Made by a program: the position numbers and the translations under genes | The notes under the pieces: generated by a model | What the model was told of the DNA's origin: nothing | Database searches by the model: none | What the model saw: only the letters and a program-made list of their open reading frames with translations | Shown: positions 1 through 6,471 of the stretch, in pieces | How positions within the stretch are numbered: the first letter of the stretch is position 1 | Layout of the letters: each line of letters begins with the position of its first letter | Assembly (NCBI GenBank): GCA_964635875.1 | Contig: CAZWRK010000186.1 | Coordinates: 1-6,525, forward strand | Direction: 5' to 3' | From: CAZWRK01 sp964635875 | GTDB taxonomy: Bacteria > Pseudomonadota > Gammaproteobacteria > Burkholderiales > Aquaspirillaceae | DNA: 6,525 nucleotides

Positions 1-841
1 GTTCAATAACCTGTGCAGTAGTAATAATACGTTGTACGTTAGTATAGGGCGAAGCATCCCACGCCTGTCTATTTTGAAAACGTAGCTTACCAGTCTCGTC
101 TTGGTAAAATATACCATCTTCTGCTTGTACCAGTTTATTTATAAAATCACCCCATCTATCGCCCGGCTCTATTTCGGCGAATGGCACTACGTTAATGCCG
201 TGGTCTAAATTATATTGAGCAGTAGAAAATCCTAATGTAGTTAAACTTGATTTAATAATTTGGTCAGTTGTTTGATATGTAAACATAGCAGCATTATCAA
301 CGTATTTATTTTGTAAATAGCCAATAAAGTCTGTACCTTGTAATTTTACTTTTTTAGAACGAACATCAATTGCCGGCGGTCTATCTGTTAGACCAACAAA
401 CTGCGGTATAATATTATCAACGCCAGAATAATTAAATCCAGCATTTATCGTAAATGGTCGAGCCGGTTTACCAACTGCTGTAAATATTTCAGAGTTGCTA
501 GCTGTACCACCCATCACTCGTGGTGTATATCGTCCAGATGTATTATCAAAATCAATCTCGGCAATACCAGCACTTAACCCACCAATAGGTTGTTGTAACT
601 CTCTATCATAAGCAAGACTGGTTACTTTAGTTGATTCGTCAGTGTATTGGTATTTATTCCAGTTACTTGGCGAGCTATCTGGTGCAGGTATAATATCAGT
701 ACCGCCAATAGTTGATACACCAATCGTAAAAAAGCTAATAGCACTGTTAAAAGACTTTTTCCAAGCAATCTGCACCGACTGTGTAATGCTACGGTTTGTG
801 TCGTGTTCTTCTGCGGTAAAAGCAGCCGATACCGTTTGCAT
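1..841 (-). CDS. Tail hub-like minor tail protein, N-terminal part (3' end outside window)
   Basis: An open frame starts at the ATG at 841-839 and runs without a stop for 280 codons to the left edge, so the C-terminus is missing. AGAGG lies about six bases upstream of the ATG and overlaps the end of the preceding gene; the gap to that gene is one base, suggesting coupled translation. Residues 1-130 look beta-rich. Around 148-180 is a segment with FVGLTDRPPAIDV followed by KKVKLQGTDFIGYLQNKY. This pattern of a receptor-like strand, then a K-V-L-x-G-x-D strand and a helix, is common in phage tail hub or baseplate proteins related to T4 gp27 and the Tal family. Residues 190-260 (TTDQIIKSSLTTLGF, then a DGIFYQDETGKLRF hairpin) also fit such proteins. 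Position after tape measure and distal tail genes supports a tail-tip role. The exact family is inferred; a host-binding or wall-degrading domain could lie beyond the edge. Confidence 0.75.
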   Translation of the reverse strand, partial: MQTVSAAFTAEEHDTNRSITQSVQIAWKKSFNSAISFFTIGVSTIGGTDIIPAPDSSPSNWNKYQYTDESTKVTSLAYDRELQQPIGGLSAGIAEIDFDNTSGRYTPRVMGGTASNSEIFTAVGKPARPFTINAGFNYSGVDNIIPQFVGLTDRPPAIDVRSKKVKLQGTDFIGYLQNKYVDNAAMFTYQTTDQIIKSSLTTLGFSTAQYNLDHGINVVPFAEIEPGDRWGDFINKLVQAEDGIFYQDETGKLRFQNRQAWDASPYTNVQRIITTAQVIE

Positions 842-842
842 A

Positions 843-1199
843 TTAAGCCTCTGTAAGTATTAGCGTAAACTCTGATAAGTAATCAGTACCGAGTGTTGAA
901 AAGTTACGGTCTCGAATATCAACGTGTACATAAGTTTGACTAACCGTATAGTTTGTTTCACTTACTGCCCACGTCACAGTTGTATTCGTGCTTAAGTAAT
1001 TTTGATAAATCGTGTTCAATGTGGAAAAATCAGTAGAATTTACATTTTTATAACTTAGTGTCCAAACTCGTTTATTGCTACCAAAATAATCACGAGCAAT
1101 TGTACCGCCAAGCGTGCGTACTTGTGCCACTTGTGTATCATTGTGTTCTTGCATCTGATATGGTGCTCGAATACTCGTACCATTTAGTGTAAATGCCAT
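843..1199 (-). CDS. Distal tail / minor tail protein
   Basis: This 118-residue protein probably forms part of the tail tip, between the tail tube and the hub protein. Its ATG overlaps the tape measure stop codon (TAATG), and a G-rich tract (GGGGGGA) lies about eight bases upstream as a probable SD, so translation is likely coupled. The N-terminus (MAFTLNGTSIRAPYQMQEHN) is followed by the segment RDYFGSNKRVWTLSYKNVN at residues 36-54 and a short helix around DFSTLNTIYQNYLST. The strand pattern, the 'R-x-W-x-L-x-Y' core and a C-terminal beta strand (YLSEFTLILTEA) are typical of small phage minor tail proteins sited directly after the tape measure gene. Assignment as Dit-like rests on that position and general fold pattern. 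It is shorter than many two-domain Dit proteins, so it may hold only the ring-forming domain. Confidence 0.7.
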   Translation of the reverse strand: MAFTLNGTSIRAPYQMQEHNDTQVAQVRTLGGTIARDYFGSNKRVWTLSYKNVNSTDFSTLNTIYQNYLSTNTTVTWAVSETNYTVSQTYVHVDIRDRNFSTLGTDYLSEFTLILTEA

Positions 1200-2992
1200 T
1201 AGAATAATCCCCCCACAGTAGTGCCTTTAGAAGCAGCTACATCTTTTAGTGAATCAAGAATTTGCATAGCATACTTGCGAGCATCTTGTTGACTACCCAT
1301 AAATGCCCCAGCCTGTACAGTAATGTTGATTGTCCCACCACCACCGCCAACAGAACCAATTTGATTGTTTGGTATTACACTAGACCCTCGTGGTAAAGCA
1401 ACTACTTCTGGTCCTTGCTCTCCAACTAATGCTAGACCACCAGAAAAGTTTGTTACACCTGAAGCAAATCCAGGTATATGTAGGGCGTGTCCTACTGCAT
1501 TTCCGGCTTGTCCAACTGCACCTGCAATTCTACCCGGTAACTGTTGAAAAAAACCAACAATATTGTTTATTGTATTTAAAGCCCAATTATTTAGATTATT
1601 ACCCAAATTACCAAATGCATTTAATATTCCTATTGTTACGTTATGAACCCAAGCACTAACGTTTTTACTCCAGTTGGCAACGGTTTGTGCGGAGCTGTTA
1701 AAAGCATTTTGTACCCAGTTAATAGCCCCAACAACTGCTGTTAAAACTGCCACCACTACATAGGCTGCACCAATTAAGCCGAGTATAGCAACTAATACTA
1801 CTCCACCAATTATAATTGCTAATCCCTCTAATGCCGGAATTATTTTATCTTTATTTTGTTCCCAAAACTGTTTTAATACCGGTAATAATTGTGTTGTAAA
1901 CATTGTCCATAATAATTGTAGGGCAGGTAATAAAACAGTATTCCATACCTCAACTATTCTTTCCCACGCCTTTTTAAACCAGTCTATTATTGGTTGCATA
2001 GCTTTTAATGTATTATCCCAACCGCCAAAATGGTCTATTACCGCTTTTACTATAAGTCCAAGTAATGCACCGGCAGCAATAAAAGGTAACAATGGTGCCA
2101 TTGCTGACCATATAGAAGCACCTAAAGCAACAAATGCCGGAATTAGACTACCTAGTATACCGCCAATAATTTCTGGTAGATATTGCTTAAATTTACCAAA
2201 AGTTTCATTCATAGTTTTTGTAATACCATCAACACCACCCATTTTATCTACCCAATCAGATAGCTTTTGTATAAATGGGTTGATAAAACCAACAATAGCA
2301 CCACCTATATTTTCCATTAAATCATTTAGTGTTTCATTAAGTTTAGCTATTTGTCCGGCAAATGTTTTGCCAGCAGCCTCGCCAGCCCCACCAAATTCTG
2401 TACCAAGTTCCTGTAATATAAGTTTTTGTTTTTCTTGTACACTCATACTATCAGTAAACTTCTTCTTAAGTTCTTCAACATTAACACCGACACGATGCAA
2501 TGCACCTAGCCCAGCATCAGGGTCTTGTAAGGCTTTACCAATAAGCATAGCTTTAGCCTGCACATCTTCCATACTCGGAACCATACCGTGGTTAAGTGCT
2601 GTTGCCATATCTACAGCAGCTTTAGTAGCTTCAGGGAATGCGTCTTTATGAATAGATGTAAAAGTAAGTAATACATTTTCTGCATTAAGAGCTGTTTCGT
2701 CTGATATGCCAGTTAAATGTTCTAAACTTTTACTTAATTTAATAGCTTCTTCGCTTGTAACTCCAGCAGCACCACCAGTTGAACGTAATACATTGTCTAA
2801 CTGTGCAGCTATATTTTGGCTTTCTTGAAATGCTTGAACAGACTTATATGCACCAATACCAAGAGCAGCCAAACCCCCAAGAAGAATTGCCGAACCCTTT
2901 GTAGCTTCTCCTAATGCATTAGAAAAACCACCAAGTACAGAACTTGCTTCATCTCTTGCAGTAATAACCGCTCTAATATTAGCGTCAGCCAT
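1199..2992 (-). CDS. Tail tape measure protein
   Basis: This is the largest gene, 597 residues. The protein sets tail length and occupies the tube lumen before DNA ejection. The N-terminal MADANIRAVITARDEASSVL and helices to about 60 match the usual start of tape measures. Residues 85-200 hold a conserved block with 'LTGISDETALNAENVLLTF', 'MEDVQAKAMLIGKALQDP' and 'GLGALHRVGVNVEEL', typical of this family. Hydrophobic stretches lie at about 34-48, 275-318 and 388-426, consistent with membrane insertion during ejection. Residues 507-543 contain PGFASG, then GLALVGEQGPEVVALPRGSS and VIPNN, a very characteristic tape measure C-terminal motif, followed by a glycine run at 549-553. No peptidase or muramidase domain is evident. 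AAAGGA lies about six bases before the ATG. The start overlaps the chaperone -1 frame by eight bases, and the stop overlaps the next ATG. Confidence 0.96.
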   Translation of the reverse strand: MADANIRAVITARDEASSVLGGFSNALGEATKGSAILLGGLAALGIGAYKSVQAFQESQNIAAQLDNVLRSTGGAAGVTSEEAIKLSKSLEHLTGISDETALNAENVLLTFTSIHKDAFPEATKAAVDMATALNHGMVPSMEDVQAKAMLIGKALQDPDAGLGALHRVGVNVEELKKKFTDSMSVQEKQKLILQELGTEFGGAGEAAGKTFAGQIAKLNETLNDLMENIGGAIVGFINPFIQKLSDWVDKMGGVDGITKTMNETFGKFKQYLPEIIGGILGSLIPAFVALGASIWSAMAPLLPFIAAGALLGLIVKAVIDHFGGWDNTLKAMQPIIDWFKKAWERIVEVWNTVLLPALQLLWTMFTTQLLPVLKQFWEQNKDKIIPALEGLAIIIGGVVLVAILGLIGAAYVVVAVLTAVVGAINWVQNAFNSSAQTVANWSKNVSAWVHNVTIGILNAFGNLGNNLNNWALNTINNIVGFFQQLPGRIAGAVGQAGNAVGHALHIPGFASGVTNFSGGLALVGEQGPEVVALPRGSSVIPNNQIGSVGGGGGTINITVQAGAFMGSQQDARKYAMQILDSLKDVAASKGTTVGGLF

Positions 2993-3224
2993 TCATATTC
3001 CTTTCTCTGGCTTTTATCTCATTTTCTTGCTTCTCTTGCAATAACTTCTCAATTAGCATAGCTAATACAATATGATGCATTGGCTCTTTTTGAAGCTGAC
3101 GGTAAGTTAAATGAAATAGTTTTTGATATGAGTGACCAACTAACTCAAGCGGTGCAGGTTGGTCATTAAATATTGCTAACTCAACCGCTTCTATTACTCC
3201 GGGTCTGGCGTTGTACCTCGCAAA
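2985..3224 (-). CDS. Frameshift (-1) extension of tail assembly chaperone (GT-type product)
   Basis: After the chaperone stop at 3194, the -1 frame stays open for 71 codons counting from the GGA at 3200-3198 (GVIEAVELAIFNDQPAPLEL onward) to a TGA at 2987-2985, eight bases inside the tape measure gene. The peptide looks like real protein: an amphipathic helix, 'LVGHSYQKLFHLTYRQLQKE', then a charged C-terminal helix with 'AMLIEKLLQEKQE'. The frame has no ATG, GTG or TTG until the ATG at 3080-3078, midway through the sequence, so independent initiation would lose the first half. The -1 frame is closed upstream by TAG at 3227-3225, so a ribosome must slip within 3194-3224. The product would be about 172 residues. 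In lambda and most siphophages the shifted GT protein binds tape measure and recruits tail tube subunits. The position between tube and tape measure genes is exactly that of known G/GT pairs. Function is inferred from context and reading-frame arrangement. Confidence 0.8.
   Translation of the reverse strand, partial: FARYNARPGVIEAVELAIFNDQPAPLELVGHSYQKLFHLTYRQLQKEPMHHIVLAMLIEKLLQEKQENEIKARERNMNG
3194..3224 (-). other. Predicted -1 frameshift window in chaperone gene
   Basis: This is the only interval where the chaperone frame and the -1 frame are both open: the -1 frame has TAG just upstream at 3227-3225 and the chaperone frame stops at 3196-3194. Frame-0 codons here are TTG CGA GGT ACA ACG, then CCA GAC CCG GAG TAA. 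No X-XXY-YYZ heptamer is present. The best single-tRNA slip sites are T-TTG (3224-3221) and C-CCG (3203-3200), the latter two codons before the stop pair. The exact site is not resolved. Confidence 0.6.
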
Positions 3225-3508
3225 CTAGCAATACATTCAAGCATAATATCTAGTGGTAAATCACCAATATCTTCTTTTGTAATATCTACTTTTTTCCCAG
3301 TATCATCTAGTGCGGTACCAGAAATAAACTTATCTTTTACAATATCAAATACTTCAGTTTGAGCATTTGTATCATCATTTTTTATATTGCCATATTTCTT
3401 TTGCCACTCGACAATTTCATTATATGTAGCTGCTTGAAGTTCAATAGTACAATCATTCCACCCAAACTTTTCTAAGTTAACAATTCGTTTTAATAAAAAC
3501 TTTCCCAT
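3194..3508 (-). CDS. Tail assembly chaperone (unshifted, G-type product)
   Basis: This 104-residue protein begins MGKFLLKRIVNLEKFGW and contains a helix 'ATYNEIVEWQKKYGN' (27-41). A C-terminal segment, 'DITKEDIGDLPLDIMLECIA' at 75-94, is the kind of 'xLP' helix seen near the end of the short product of phage tail chaperones. It lies directly between the tail tube and tape measure genes, which is the near-universal site of this gene. AAAGGA sits about nine bases before the ATG. It ends with TAA immediately followed by an in-frame TAG (3196-3191), a tight double stop right where the -1 frame continues. Known chaperones of this kind coat the tape measure during tail assembly and are absent from the finished virion; that role is inferred here. 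Sequence similarity alone is weak, while position and the overlapping frame are strong. Confidence 0.85.
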   Translation of the reverse strand: MGKFLLKRIVNLEKFGWNDCTIELQAATYNEIVEWQKKYGNIKNDDTNAQTEVFDIVKDKFISGTALDDTGKKVDITKEDIGDLPLDIMLECIASLRGTTPDPE

Positions 3509-3530
3509 TTGGCTTTTTCCTTTCTAATTA

Positions 3531-4490
3531 TTAGTAGCTAGATTGCAAGTTAACTAATACTGCTGTACTTATTATATCAAGTGCATTAGCAGCGTCATAG
3601 TTAGCTGTAAACTGTATCTTTTGGCTAACAATTTTATCTAAACTTCTGTCTTGTTCCCAAGCAGTAAAACTTACACGTGGAAATTGTAATTGTAGACTTG
3701 AGTTAGCACCACCATTAAGCTTAATTTCCATACTCTTATAAGTACCAGCAAGCATTAACTGTCGATAGGTATCATCAGTTTTATTAAGTTCAATAGTACC
3801 GGTTACTGATAACTGAGTACCAAGTATATCTTCTGGTTCAACCGTACCAAGTGCATTATCAAATATGGCATTTTTATCAACATTTAGTTCTAGGCTTTGT
3901 AAGCTAACAGGAGTTGCAGCAGCAAGACCAGCAATATTAGAAGCAAGTTTAAAACTTAAGTGTTGATGTAAAAATTTAGAACCCAAAGAGGTATAGTTTG
4001 GTGTTAGTGCAACAGATTGGTCAGCACTAACCTTAGATTTGAAACTAAATGTATGGTCAACGATAGCATTCATACTAACTTTCATTTTCCATTTATCAAC
4101 AACTGCATTACGAAATACTTTTGTATAATCAGGGTCTTGGTAATACACGCTAAGTGATTGTGGTTGGTTAGTATTACTTAGTGTATAAGTTTGTGTATAT
4201 GGTGAGCCACCAGTAGTTACTGGTACAGCACCTAGAACACTAGCAAGTAAAAGTCCGAGTGCTTTGTCATATACTTGGCTTTCTACATCACCCTCACCGT
4301 GTTGTTCGGTAACATAAACACTATCACCATCAGCAATTTTACCGAGAGCCTGTGTTTCTCTTACTGTCATAGTCTTATCATCAAATGTCATTTTGGCATA
4401 TGGTAGCCAAAATAGGGTAGTACCTGCTACACCTCTTGAAGTTTCTTTTGCGATGGCTACACCACCACGTCTACCAACAAATTTTGTCAT
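3531..4490 (-). CDS. Major tail tube protein
   Basis: This 319-residue protein probably polymerises as stacked hexameric rings to form the non-contractile tail tube. The N-terminus (MTKFVGRRGGVAIAKETSRG) followed by 'GTTLFWLPYAKMTFDDKT' is typical of tube proteins, in which an N-terminal arm precedes a beta-barrel. Residues 64-88 (HGEGDVESQVYDKALGLLLA) form the conserved helix region of that barrel. Paired strand segments follow: 'FRNAVVDKWKMKVSM' at 126-140, 'GTQLSVTGTIELNK' at 224-237 and 'SLQLQFPRVSFTAWEQ' at 265-280. AGAGGT lies seven bases upstream of the ATG. A 55-base gap separates it from the tail terminator gene, the largest gap in the module, and contains a promoter-like element, which suits a high-copy protein. 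It ends with tandem TAA TAA. Identification rests on position, length and strand pattern. Confidence 0.88.
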   Translation of the reverse strand: MTKFVGRRGGVAIAKETSRGVAGTTLFWLPYAKMTFDDKTMTVRETQALGKIADGDSVYVTEQHGEGDVESQVYDKALGLLLASVLGAVPVTTGGSPYTQTYTLSNTNQPQSLSVYYQDPDYTKVFRNAVVDKWKMKVSMNAIVDHTFSFKSKVSADQSVALTPNYTSLGSKFLHQHLSFKLASNIAGLAAATPVSLQSLELNVDKNAIFDNALGTVEPEDILGTQLSVTGTIELNKTDDTYRQLMLAGTYKSMEIKLNGGANSSLQLQFPRVSFTAWEQDRSLDKIVSQKIQFTANYDAANALDIISTAVLVNLQSSY

Positions 4491-4545
4491 AATTTACCTC
4501 TTATAGTTTTTATAATTGAATATTCATTTAATAACGTCAATAACT
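4491..4545 (-). promoter_or_regulatory. Candidate promoter / regulatory gap before the tail tube gene
   Basis: Read on the minus strand, this gap begins AGTTATTGACG (4545-4535), identical to the 11-mer at 6476-6466 upstream of the 46-residue gene. TTGACG (4540-4535) matches five of six bases of the -35 consensus. Possible -10 boxes are AATTAT at 17 bases (4517-4512) and TATAAA at 20 bases (4514-4509); neither is ideal in both spacing and sequence. A perfect 10-base palindrome, TGAATATTCA (4526-4517), sits between them. The AGAGGT ribosome site of the tube gene follows. A promoter here is plausible but not certain. Confidence 0.45.
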
Positions 4546-4980
4546 TTACACTAGATAGATTGAATGCACTTTAATCATAATTTCAGCACTACGAGCTTCC
4601 CCACCCTCATAGGTAACATAACCTGGTTGCCCAACCGCTGCTTCTACAAAAATAACTTGTGAGTTGCCATCAAGTGTAATATCACTATCCATTGTATCGA
4701 GAATATCACCAGTTACATCTTCAATAGTTTGCTCGGCTAATTCAACCTGATTAGTATTGCTTAAATCTTGTCCAATTTGGGCTAATACTAATATTCGATA
4801 TGTATAAATACGTTTGTTTTCTGCAGTAGTATAAAATTCATTATCTGTACCAGCAAAGGTTACAAATGCACACGGAAAGCCAGTCGGGTTAATATGTTCG
4901 TGGTCATACACTTTATTAACCGAGCTTACGGCTGCAATATTTGTCATTAAACCTTTTTTGATATTTTTAATTGCTGACAT
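4546..4980 (-). CDS. Tail terminator / tail completion protein
   Basis: This 144-residue protein lies between the HK97 gp10-type gene and the tail tube gene, where siphophages encode the protein that caps the tube and joins it to the neck (lambda gpU / SPP1 gp17 position). The sequence shows an N-terminal helix (MSAIKNIKKGLMTNIAAVSS), a strand with 'GFPCAFVTFAGTDNEFYTT' (34-52), a central strand 'RIYTYRILVLAQI' (57-69), a helix 'QVELAEQTIEDVTGDILDTM' (78-97) and a final strand 'EIMIKVHSIYLV'. This strand-strand-helix-strand order is that of terminator proteins. AAGGAG lies nine bases before the ATG, the strongest SD site in the window, and the ATG shares a base with the preceding TAA (TAATG). 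The family match is inferred from order and secondary structure rather than a diagnostic motif. Confidence 0.75.
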   Translation of the reverse strand: MSAIKNIKKGLMTNIAAVSSVNKVYDHEHINPTGFPCAFVTFAGTDNEFYTTAENKRIYTYRILVLAQIGQDLSNTNQVELAEQTIEDVTGDILDTMDSDITLDGNSQVIFVEAAVGQPGYVTYEGGEARSAEIMIKVHSIYLV

Positions 4981-5354
4981 TATTTTGCACTCCTTGCTAT
5001 GTCATCTAATGTATCTTGTACCGCCTTTTTAAAGTAACCATTTACTGTATCATTCTCTGATTCTACCGCTTCAAGTAAAAAGGGTCTAGCCTCCATTTTA
5101 TAAGTACCCTCGTGAACATAAATAGCATAGTCTACATTTGGTGTCACAGTTGCTTTTAAGTTTTCAAACATTGTCTGATGTGATGCACGTAAACGACCAG
5201 TGTCAACCGGTGCATTTATCATAGACTTTTCTTGTATTCGCAGTGCAGTTTTTCTAATAGCCTCATTTAAATATTTGGTCATTAAAGTTGGCGATTTCTT
5301 AAACGCTGATTGTATTTCTGCTAAGTTTTCTATCTTAACCTGTATGTTAGGCAT
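4980..5354 (-). CDS. HK97 gp10-like head-tail / tail component
   Basis: This 124-residue protein has the clear signature of the HK97 gp10 family: 'INAPVDTGRLRASH' at 46-59, 'DYAIYVHEGTYKMEARPFL' at 75-93, and a C-terminal helix 'FKKAVQDTLDDIARSAK'. The P-V-D-T-G-x-L-R and Y-x-x-Y-V-H-E-G-T plus A-R-P-F-L elements are the most conserved parts. Family members act at the neck or upper tail during head-tail joining. The GGAG site lies about ten bases before the ATG, inside the preceding gene. It overlaps that gene by eight bases, and its stop overlaps the next start, so it is translationally embedded in the neck block. Confidence 0.9.
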   Translation of the reverse strand: MPNIQVKIENLAEIQSAFKKSPTLMTKYLNEAIRKTALRIQEKSMINAPVDTGRLRASHQTMFENLKATVTPNVDYAIYVHEGTYKMEARPFLLEAVESENDTVNGYFKKAVQDTLDDIARSAK

Positions 5355-5667
5355 TATATTGGCTCTCCAAAATTAAATGTTTATGGTCAAGTAATCCAGC
5401 TCCGTGATACCAACTTACTGCTTTCACTGAATAGCGAACCCCACTACCATCGTCTATTTGGTCGCCCTCTCTAACGTCCACAGATACGTCTACAAAGGCT
5501 TCATACGTTTTACCTATTCTACCCCCCACATCATTCACTCTTTGCCCCTCAATGGGCTGTATGTCCGCCTGATAGCTTGTATAAGTGGCTGAGAAGTTTT
5601 GTATTGTTGCACCGAATGGTCTAAGCCGGCGTACGGTTATTTGGTGTGATTGAAAATAGATAGTCAT
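5347..5667 (-). CDS. Head closure (stopper-like) protein
   Basis: This 106-residue, beta-rich protein sits between the head-tail adaptor and the gp10-type gene, the usual place for the head closure protein that seals the portal channel after packaging (SPP1 gp16 type; HK97 head-tail joining family). Visible elements are 'YQADIQPIEGQRVNDVGGRI' at 32-51, resembling the conserved loop of this family, and 'VREGDQIDDGSGVRYSVKAV' at 65-84, followed by 'LLDHKHLILE' at 92-101. The 'G-D-x-I-x-D-G-x-x-Y-x-V' pattern followed by a terminal strand is common to these proteins. AGGT lies six bases before the ATG and overlaps the preceding stop codon. The gap to the upstream gene is two bases and the downstream overlap is eight bases. 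Function is inferred from family pattern and order. Confidence 0.82.
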   Translation of the reverse strand: MTIYFQSHQITVRRLRPFGATIQNFSATYTSYQADIQPIEGQRVNDVGGRIGKTYEAFVDVSVDVREGDQIDDGSGVRYSVKAVSWYHGAGLLDHKHLILESQYNA

Positions 5668-5669
5668 AG

Positions 5670-6299
5670 CTACCTATCTGTCATTACTGGCATATTGGCA
5701 TAACTATCTAATATCTGATCAACCCCAAGCTGCTGTATTAAGTTCTTAAAGCCAGTAATACCTTGATAATATTCTATTTGCCTTGAACCCTCTTGTTTTT
5801 TCTTTAAGTTAGCATTGCCATCAGCATTGTTAACATAATAACCAGCAATGGTAGCACAAGCTTCGGCTAAATCACTTGGTATAGTCGTATACCCAGCTGT
5901 ATAGGTTACACGATACCTTGCCCATCGCCCACGAGCATTGAACATTAGTTTGATTACACCAGCATTAGCTTCTGGCGAACCAGCGTCACAAAAATAGAGA
6001 TGTGTGTCAACAGTTTCCCACGTATTATAGTTCAGTCCGCTATCTCGTATATCTAGGCTAGTCAAAGCAGTTACTGGTCTATTTTTTAATACAATAGCGT
6101 CAATATTAGTAGCCGAGTAAGTCTCATCGGTATAAGTGGTAGAAGCAAACCGCCGACCACAATAGTTTTCAATAGCTACCGTAGCCTCGTTAATCTTACG
6201 AGTAATCAAATTATCTGAAGCCGTATTACTTGAAGCAATACCTAATGATTCTTTTACATCTGCAACGCTGGTTAATGCATAAGATAAAATTGCTGTCAT
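5670..6299 (-). CDS. Head-tail connector (adaptor) protein
   Basis: This 209-residue protein is expected to form the ring bound directly beneath the portal (HK97 gp6 / SPP1 gp15 type). The N-terminus has 'TSVADVKESLGIASSN' (10-25) and the helix 'LITRKINEATVAIENYCGRR' (31-50), the standard opening of these adaptors. The middle contains 'VLKNRPVTALTSLDIR' (70-85), the conserved 'x-R-P-V' turn. 'VTYTAGYTTIPSDLAEACAT' at 131-150 is the hallmark Y-x-A-G-Y-x-x-I-P-x-D-L segment leading into a helix. The C-terminal 'LGVDQILDSYANMPV' (191-205) is the usual end. It overlaps the 46-residue gene by four bases (ATGA). Only a weak GGA lies upstream, so coupled re-initiation is likely. It is longer than the shortest family members because of the insert between the helical parts. 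Confidence 0.9.
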   Translation of the reverse strand: MTAILSYALTSVADVKESLGIASSNTASDNLITRKINEATVAIENYCGRRFASTTYTDETYSATNIDAIVLKNRPVTALTSLDIRDSGLNYNTWETVDTHLYFCDAGSPEANAGVIKLMFNARGRWARYRVTYTAGYTTIPSDLAEACATIAGYYVNNADGNANLKKKQEGSRQIEYYQGITGFKNLIQQLGVDQILDSYANMPVMTDR

Positions 6300-6436
6300 T
6301 GTGTTTTTCCATTCTTAATCATAGTGTCTTTGATGGCAACACCCTTTTTAATAAGCAACATTCCCTTAGCAAGACTAACCTTTAGTTCGTCACCTACCAA
6401 ATGCCCTTTATAGTTCTGTAATAGACGTATTCTCAT
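6296..6436 (-). CDS. Small neck-region protein (46 aa)
   Basis: This short gene encodes MRIRLLQNYKGHLVGDELKV then a segment with 'AKGMLLIKKGVAIKDTM' and a basic tail. The pattern (R/K-x-R-L-L-x-N-Y-K-G, an E-L-x-V strand, then A-x-x-L-I-x-K-G-V-A) recurs in tiny proteins encoded between the capsid and head-tail connector genes of many siphophages; their function is not established. An in-frame TAA at 6454-6452 and no other start codon before the ATG at 6436 fix the start. No SD site precedes it: the predicted promoter lies so close that the transcript would begin at or beside the ATG. The stop (TGA) overlaps the connector start as ATGA, so it may serve to deliver ribosomes to that gene. A role in neck assembly is possible but not shown. 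Confidence 0.8.
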   Translation of the reverse strand: MRIRLLQNYKGHLVGDELKVSLAKGMLLIKKGVAIKDTMIKNGKTQ

Positions 6437-6471
6437 ACTATAGATATACGTTTAATGCAGTTAATCGTCAA
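6436..6471 (-). promoter_or_regulatory. Candidate sigma70-type promoter for the neck operon
   Basis: On the minus strand, TTGACG (6471-6466) is followed after exactly 17 bases by TATATC (6448-6443). The first box matches five of six consensus bases and the second four of six. Counting the usual distance places the start of transcription at the A of the ATG at 6436. It lies directly after the terminator at 6477-6498, so terminator then promoter is a sensible arrangement for separating the capsid transcript from the neck/tail transcript. Confidence 0.55.

Noticed and set aside
642..863. Plus-strand open frame of 73 codons
   Set aside because: It lies opposite the well-supported hub-like gene, has low-complexity, cysteine-rich composition and no family resemblance; it is an antisense shadow.
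1365..1659. Two overlapping plus-strand open frames (60 and 89 codons)
   Set aside because: Both are antisense to the tape measure C-terminal region and have compositions typical of reversed glycine/alanine-rich coding sequence.
2280..2651. Plus-strand open frame of 123 codons
   Set aside because: It is antisense to the conserved N-terminal part of the tape measure gene, and its serine/proline/alanine-rich peptide mirrors that codon use.
2985..3080. Independent small gene starting at the ATG at 3080-3078
   Set aside because: Only a weak GAG precedes it, and it would discard the protein-like first half of the -1 frame; a frameshift extension explains the whole open stretch better.
6098..6106. 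A further TTGACG copy within the connector gene
   Set aside because: It lies inside conserved coding sequence (N-I-D-A), lacks the full AGTTATTGACG context and has no gene start downstream, so it is taken as chance.
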